A stretch of 14,166 nt of DNA from JANNRW01 sp031401815 (GTDB lineage Bacteria; Desulfobacterota; Desulfuromonadia; Geobacterales; DSM-12255). Every line of letters begins with the position of its first letter. The first letter of the stretch is position 1. The translations under genes and the position numbers were made by a program. Positions 11,761 to 14,166 of the stretch are shown piece by piece. The notes under the pieces were generated by a model. The model did not search any database, had not been told where the DNA came from, and was given only the letters and a program-made list of their open reading frames with translations. The stretch is taken from NCBI GenBank assembly GCA_031401815.1, contig JANNRW010000134.1:1-14166 (forward strand). The letters run 5' to 3'.

Positions 11761-14019
11761 TTACAACAGCTCCAGCGGATCTATGTCAATAGCCATCCTG
11801 ACTATGGCAGCCGGTTTGTGACATAGTCTGAACTCTGCCAGAAGCCGGTGCAGACCGTTTCTCTGGACAGATTTCAGAAGCAGTTGCCAGCGGTATCTGC
11901 CGCGAATTCTGGCAAGCGGTGCCGGGGCTGGCCCCAGAATCTCTACCCGCAGACGGAGCTGCTGCTTCAGCCTCCGCAGCGCCTTTGCAGCTAACCCTGC
12001 CTCAGCCTCAACCTCCTTGGCAGATGTGCTGGAAAAATGGAGCGCAGCCAGGTAGGAGAACGGGGGGTATCCGGCATCCTCACGCTGGGCAAGCTCTTCC
12101 TTGTAGAAACCTTCGTAATCGTGAGCTGCTGCCGTCTTCAGGGCAAAATGCTCCGGATTCAGTGTCTGCACCAAAACCTTTCCGGGAAGATCGCCTCGCC
12201 CTGCCCGACCCAGCACCTGACTGACCAGCTGGAAAGCTCGCTCGCTCCCCCGGAAATCAGGAAGATTCAATGTTGTATCAGCCGAAATGACCCCGACAAG
12301 GGTTACCCCCGGAAAATCGTGCCCCTTGGCAATCATCTGTGTCCCGATAAGGATATCAAGCTCGTTCAGCTCCAGCTTCCGGAGCAGACGCTCGTGCCCC
12401 CCCCTGCCCCGTGTTGTATCCCTGTCCATCCTGGCTATCCTTGCCTCAGGAAAAAGTGCCGTCATCTCCTCTTCCAGCCTTTCAGTGCCTAAACCCAACA
12501 GACCGATCTCTCCTCCACCACACCCCGGACAGAGCGACGGCGCAGGAATCGCATAGTCGCAGTAATGACAGATATGGCTTTTTTTCTGCTGATGATAGGT
12601 CAGGGTTACACTGCAACTTGGGCAGGTGAGCGCCTTGCCGCAGTCGCGACAGACGAGCCAGGTGGCAAAACCTCGCCGGTTGAGGAAAAGGAGCGACTGG
12701 CCGCCGCTGGCAAGGTTTTCCTGTAAGGCAGTTGCCAGCTCCGGAAGGATTGTCCGGTTTTTCGTCCCGCGCTGATCAAGCAGGAGGGTAGAGGGCATCG
12801 GTCGATTATTGACCCTGCCGCTCAAGGAGAGATCGGTCAGCTTCCCCTGATGGACGGCATAAACTGAAGTAACCAGCGGAGTTGCCGAGCCGAGCACCAC
12901 TACGGCTCCCCTCTGTTTTCCGAGCACAAGAGCAAGATCACGGGCATTATAGCGAAGACCGTCTGCCTGCTTGTAACTCCCCTCATGCTCTTCATCGACA
13001 ACGATCATGCCGAGGCTCGCAAGCGGCGCAAAAATGGCGGAACGGGCACCGATCACCACCTGTGCCTCAGCACGTCTTATCCTGCGCCATTCATCATACC
13101 GCTCACCAACAGAGAGCCCGCTGTGCAGAACAGCAATGCCGCACTGCAAGCGTCGCCGGAAGCGCCCCACCAGCTGTGGTGTCAGAGCTATTTCCGGGAC
13201 GAGCACCAGTGCACTCCTTCCAAGGTTGAGGGTCTCTACGATCGCCTGAAGATAGACCTCTGTCTTGCCACTGCCGGTTACTCCATGGAGCAGAAAAGGG
13301 GTGAACTCTTTTTTGTGAACCGAAGCGACAAGCTTTGTCAAGGCAACGGCCTGCTCCTGATTCAGTTCACAGGGGGAGTCCGGTTCGACAGCAATATTTC
13401 TGAACGGATCACGGTAGACCTCTTTATTGCAGGCTTTGACAAGACCAAGATCCAGAAGGCGGCCGAGTTGCGGCGTACAGGCGCCAAAATGGCTGCGAAG
13501 GAGTGCAGCGGGAGAGTCCGGCCTGTTTCTGATAAATTCGAGCAGCTCTACCGCTCGACCCTTGAGGGAAGAGGGTGACTCCTTGCCGGTTGTGCTGTAG
13601 TGAAACTCCTCCTTGCAGCGGGTTACTGTCGAGAGTACCTCTTCGACAACGACCGAACCGTCTGTAGCAACCATGGTTTTACTCTGTCCGGTCATGGTCA
13701 ATCCGGCCGGGAGGGCTGTTCTGATAACCTCTCCCAGCGGGTGAAGATAGTAAGAGGCAACCCAGCGATAAAATTCAAGGTCTTTCCCGGTAAAGAGCGG
13801 CTCCTTCTCCAGAACTGCCCGGATCTCCTTCAACTCGCCAGCAGGTGGAGCTTGAGAAGTCCCCAGCACGTAACCGGTGACAGAACGACGACCGAACGGC
13901 ACCAATACACGAAGCCCCGTAACAACTCCGTCTGGCGGCAGCTCAGGCAGAATGTAGCTGTAAACCTGTTCCATTCGCAAGGGGATGGCAACATCAATTA
14001 TGGTGGGTGCAGGGCTCAT
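11761..14019 (-). CDS. priA: Primosomal protein N', replication restart helicase PriA
   Basis: The 752-residue superfamily 2 DNA helicase recognises stalled forks and reloads the replisome. The N-terminal DNA-binding domain (about 1-110) is followed by Walker A GVTGSGKT (246-253), the DEEH box (342-345) with the following SYKQADGLRYNARDLA, and motif III LGSATP (376-381). The PriA zinc region has eight cysteines in four CxxC pairs (457/460, 466/469, 484/487, 497/500). Helicase motifs V and VI are GTQMIAKGHDFPGVTLVGV and QVLGRAGRG. Every hallmark is intact and the length is normal. The ATG at 14019 is preferred over TTG at 14028, because TTGGAGC is then a ribosome binding site five bases upstream. 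The small secreted gene follows. The region before the start is a large octamer hairpin rather than a visible promoter. Confidence 0.97.
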   Translation of the reverse strand: MSPAPTIIDVAIPLRMEQVYSYILPELPPDGVVTGLRVLVPFGRRSVTGYVLGTSQAPPAGELKEIRAVLEKEPLFTGKDLEFYRWVASYYLHPLGEVIRTALPAGLTMTGQSKTMVATDGSVVVEEVLSTVTRCKEEFHYSTTGKESPSSLKGRAVELLEFIRNRPDSPAALLRSHFGACTPQLGRLLDLGLVKACNKEVYRDPFRNIAVEPDSPCELNQEQAVALTKLVASVHKKEFTPFLLHGVTGSGKTEVYLQAIVETLNLGRSALVLVPEIALTPQLVGRFRRRLQCGIAVLHSGLSVGERYDEWRRIRRAEAQVVIGARSAIFAPLASLGMIVVDEEHEGSYKQADGLRYNARDLALVLGKQRGAVVVLGSATPLVTSVYAVHQGKLTDLSLSGRVNNRPMPSTLLLDQRGTKNRTILPELATALQENLASGGQSLLFLNRRGFATWLVCRDCGKALTCPSCSVTLTYHQQKKSHICHYCDYAIPAPSLCPGCGGGEIGLLGLGTERLEEEMTALFPEARIARMDRDTTRGRGGHERLLRKLELNELDILIGTQMIAKGHDFPGVTLVGVISADTTLNLPDFRGSERAFQLVSQVLGRAGRGDLPGKVLVQTLNPEHFALKTAAAHDYEGFYKEELAQREDAGYPPFSYLAALHFSSTSAKEVEAEAGLAAKALRRLKQQLRLRVEILGPAPAPLARIRGRYRWQLLLKSVQRNGLHRLLAEFRLCHKPAAIVRMAIDIDPLELL

Positions 14020-14030
14020 ATGCTCCAATA

Positions 14031-14166
14031 GACCAGAGGGTCGGAAGGTCGGAAGGTTGGAAGGTCAGAGGGTCAGAGGGTCAGAGGGTCGGAGGGTTTG
14101 CCAACCGTCCAGACCTCCAGCCCTCCAGTCTTCCATCCCTCCAGTCTTCCGACCTTCCGACCTTCC
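14031..14166. repeat. Giant imperfect hairpin built from 8-bp units
   Basis: Left arm: octamers from 14031 to 14094 (GACCAGAG, GGTCGGAA x2, GGTTGGAA, GGTCAGAG x3, GGTCGGAG). Apex: GGTT-TGCC-AACC (14095-14106). Right arm: eight octamers from 14101 to 14164 on the complementary theme (CCAGACCT, CCAGCCCT, CCAGTCTT, CCGACCTT x2 and others), running off the window. The array starts 11 bases upstream of the priA start codon, so it occupies the priA 5' region. Confidence 0.92.

Noticed and set aside
12985..13578. 197-codon plus-strand open frame inside priA
   Set aside because: A shadow of the helicase gene, whose catalytic motifs are all on the minus strand.

Overview
The window looks like a chromosomal segment of a Geobacter-like bacterium (Desulfuromonadota). 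This is inferred from the gene order (M16 peptidase, UbiD-like decarboxylase and UbiA-like prenyltransferase in one tight operon, with yqaA and priA nearby) and from the many short-period intergenic repeats; no ribosomal marker is present to prove it. About 6.5 kb of accessory, repeat-rich and partly AT-rich DNA on the left joins about 7.6 kb of ordinary housekeeping DNA on the right, which is read almost entirely on the minus strand.

Left part (1-6540). An IS21-family insertion sequence (istA, istB, and multiple 23-bp repeats at its ends) lies inside a gene for a beta-helix-like protein, of which only the last 119 codons remain (2607-2966). Next comes an AT-rich gene for a polytopic membrane protein resembling GT-C type sugar-transfer or surface-polysaccharide proteins. 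Its reading frame ends inside what looks like the 5' part of a group II intron that has lost its ORF and 3' domains. A scar zone of direct repeats follows (4651-4900). Then comes a lone BRO-N (prophage antirepressor-like) gene on the minus strand. Its roughly 250-nt leader is unusually elaborate: a sigma70-like promoter inside an inverted repeat, three terminator-like hairpins, a 29-codon ORF with a very strong ribosome binding site, and a start codon in a hairpin loop. This layout resembles the phage C4/icd/ant and P4 CI-RNA immunity modules and is the most interesting item in the window. From 6075 to 6566 there are only repeats.

Right part (6567-14166, all genes minus strand). The order of transcription is priA (replication restart helicase), a small secreted Cys-containing protein, a four-repeat ankyrin protein with its own good promoter and terminator, yqaA (a DedA-like small membrane protein, apparently leaderless), and an operon of M16 zinc peptidase, UbiD-like decarboxylase and UbiA-like prenyltransferase. 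The last two would act on an aromatic quinone precursor at the membrane, probably for menaquinone. The UbiD-like protein has lost two acidic residues of a motif normally central to catalysis. The window closes with a 136-bp giant imperfect hairpin built from 8-bp units.
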